Part shown: positions 6,601 to 7,133 of the stretch, in pieces
How positions within the stretch are numbered: position 1 is the first letter of the stretch
Layout of the letters: each line of letters begins with the position of its first letter
Assembly: GCA_018241865.1 (NCBI GenBank)
Contig: JAFECY010000260.1
Location: forward strand, 1-7,133
DNA: 7,133 nucleotides
Reading direction: 5' to 3'
DNA from: Pseudomonadota bacterium
GTDB lineage: Bacteria > Pseudomonadota > Gammaproteobacteria > Burkholderiales > Burkholderiaceae_D
Notes under the pieces: generated by a model
What the model was told of the DNA's origin: nothing
Databases searched by the model: none
Seen by the model: the letters and a program-made list of their open reading frames with translations, nothing else
Position numbers and translations under genes: made by a program

Positions 6601-7097
6601 TTGTCGATCTGGATGTTATAGATCGAGAAGCGCGCCGGCTCTTTCGATGGCGCTTGCTTGTCGCCCATCTGAAGAATGTCGTCGATGTTATAGCTGCGCG
6701 CATCCTTGCGTACCAGGTGTACATAGGGTTTACTCAAGCGCAGTTCCTGCACGACAGGTGCCAGCCGCCACAGCGATTGCGCCGAAATATTGACGGTAAG
6801 GGCGTCGAAGGAGGCAAACACGGTTTCGCTCTGCGGCTCCAGCAACTTGAAATCGCGCAGCGTCAGCGACAAGGCATACGGACTGATCTCGACCTTGCCG
6901 ATGCTGGCTTTGCGCTGCAGCTTCTGCGTCAAAATTTGTTCTGCCTGTGACTTGACGATGCCCGGCAGGACGAAGTAACCGAACAGGCCGAACAGCAGAA
7001 AAAAGACCAACAGACCGATGCCGGTGCGTTTGACGAACGGCTTGGCGACGATAGTGCGCAGGCGCTGGATGGCGGGATGATTGGTATTGATTTTCAT
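3627..7097 (-). CDS. AsmA-like DUF748 domain envelope protein
   Basis: This 1156-residue protein has a basic N-terminus (1-25), one membrane helix (about 26-46) and a very long periplasmic part, the inner-membrane-anchored layout of the AsmA-like/DUF748 group. Beta-rich repeats typical of such proteins fill about 50-345, 390-675 and 760-960, separated by low-complexity linkers at about 350-390 and 686-758 (Ala/Ser/Thr/Pro-rich). The strongest family mark is the block NGVIDINLPISGSLDDPQFS (918-937), followed by a hydrophobic stretch and LLGSLFGGG (959-967). After it, 970-1156 holds pieces that resemble an OmpA-like domain. Related proteins such as TamB, YhdP and YdbH are implicated in phospholipid transfer between the membranes; a similar role here is inference. 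The ATG at 7097 is supported by an in-frame TAG at 7131-7133. No ribosome site is evident just upstream. It converges on the small exported-protein gene, with 95 bases between the stops. No specific gene symbol can be assigned. Confidence 0.88.
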   Translation of the reverse strand: MKINTNHPAIQRLRTIVAKPFVKRTGIGLLVFFLLFGLFGYFVLPGIVKSQAEQILTQKLQRKASIGKVEISPYALSLTLRDFKLLEPQSETVFASFDALTVNISAQSLWRLAPVVQELRLSKPYVHLVRKDARSYNIDDILQMGDKQAPSKEPARFSIYNIQIDNGRIVFEDLPEKTTHTVADLKLGVPFVSSLPSKVEVFVEPMLSATFNGTPLLLKGKVLPYAEPKEAMVELNLDGLDLPRYLEYLPFQPSFKVPSARLDVHMRASFQQPKEGAAALLLSGTSTIKSLQLTELNGKSVLKLPELSLRLDRTNVLGKRIDVAQLALNGLELDATRDSKGQLSLLRLLPTSTAAGVAGARRETKVEKEAAANGTNKATNKTAEHPPSAIPQLELGEFDIHNATLRYGDEQPNKPMSAGVEKFDLGLRKIALDMSKKTVNIDEVVSASGNFQVRHDKPTGVTVATPAVVESKPATTASEAGYTVSVGKIALQNWSAKLEDRSLPRPAVTQLSPISLTMTGLSTAPDARGKLELKAAVNQSGQLAVNGALGLAPLHTDLNLDLKAVDILPLQPYVTDKINLLFTRASLSGKGALQLDQRKDGVLTGGFKGDVTLGDLATVDKLSSNDFLRWKSLYFGGVDVKLEPFSLAVDQIALADFFARVIIDPSGRINLQDIARAHPGERKSLTDRPVDASTSNASATNADPAATSVATSVATSAAASNAAANATPEAGGDPMSVEPTATSTPAAASASAAAAPVKMPPIKIRKLTLQGGKVRFTDNFIKPNYTANLMDLGGVVQGLSSDPASSATVDLRGQVNSAPLSVAGNINPLKGDLALDIQAKVRDMELAPLSPYSGRYIGYGIEKGKLSFDVAYQIADRKLTAQNRLILDQLTFGDKVDSPGAANLPVHLAVALLRDRNGVIDINLPISGSLDDPQFSMGGIIVKVIVNLIAKAATAPFTLLGSLFGGGEELSYLEFAPGSAVVPPAGEAKLKSLAKALTERPAIKLEITGRSGGEAEREGYKRAAINRKVRALKIKEIIARGESVPAEGVTVKPEEYPALLAKVYKAESFPKPRNLIGMQKDLPVEEMEKLMIANTTASDDDLTALGNARAQAVKDWLLKNGQVPGERVFILAAKPAAEGKDDKGKKSPSRVDFSLK
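4951..4986 (-). repeat. Three tandem 12-base units inside the DUF748 gene
   Basis: Units at 4951-4962, 4963-4974 and 4975-4986 all start GA(A/T)GTGGC; the first two differ at one base and the third at a few more. On the coding strand they give the ATSVATSVATSA stretch (about residues 706-717) in the Ala/Ser/Thr-rich linker. In-frame 12-base units can expand or contract without breaking the protein, so linker length may vary between strains (inference). Confidence 0.7.
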
Positions 7098-7127
7098 CGG
7101 CGGCGTTGAGGGAATGGCGATCGGAAA

Positions 7128-7133
7128 ATTCTA
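7128..7133 (-). promoter_or_regulatory. Possible -10 element of the DUF748 gene, at the window edge
   Basis: On the minus strand the hexamer TAGAAT lies 30 bases before the ATG, matching TATAAT at five of six positions. The -35 region would be outside the window, so this cannot be tested here. The same TAGAATTTT string occurs at the candidate glmU promoter. It could equally be chance. Confidence 0.25.

Noticed and set aside
6303..6950. 215-codon plus-strand open frame near the start of the DUF748 gene
   Set aside because: It is antisense to the signal-anchor and first beta-rich part of the real protein; no motif or ribosome site is seen.

Overview
The window looks like ordinary chromosome of a betaproteobacterium, most likely order Burkholderiales and perhaps an Oxalobacteraceae-type genome. 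The evidence is the GC-rich coding sequence, the folB-ttcA gene pair joined by an ATGA overlap, and the character of the FolB, TtcA and GlmU proteins. The taxon is inferred from gene content and protein character only; no search was run.

Layout from left to right. Positions 1-27 hold the last eight codons of an unidentified upstream gene. Then comes folB (46-444, pterin aldolase of folate synthesis), overlapping by four bases with ttcA (441-1376, tRNA 2-thiocytidine-32 synthetase). A 286-base gap follows (1377-1662). It carries a candidate extended -10 promoter near 1434-1442 and a striking composite palindrome at 1457-1639. glmU (1663-3021) encodes the bifunctional enzyme that makes UDP-N-acetylglucosamine. 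An AT-rich stretch (3022 to about 3626) follows. It contains one small gene (3130-3531) for an exported four-cysteine protein that I cannot assign to a family. On the opposite strand, 3627-7097 encodes a 1156-residue AsmA-like DUF748 protein with one N-terminal membrane anchor. Its gene converges on the small gene, and the 95 bases between the two stop codons show no convincing terminator. An in-frame TAG at 7131-7133 supports its ATG start.

Functionally the window combines cofactor synthesis (folB), tRNA modification (ttcA), the precursor step for peptidoglycan and LPS (glmU) and a large envelope protein of the AsmA-like group, some members of which are implicated in lipid transport between membranes. 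Apart from the folB-ttcA coupling there is no evidence that these form one system.

I see no CRISPR array, tRNA, rRNA, prophage or transposase gene, and no clear undescribed multi-gene system. The parts most worth a second look are the composite palindrome in front of glmU, the AT-rich island with the unknown exported protein, and the C-terminal region of the DUF748 protein, which reads like an interrupted OmpA-like domain.
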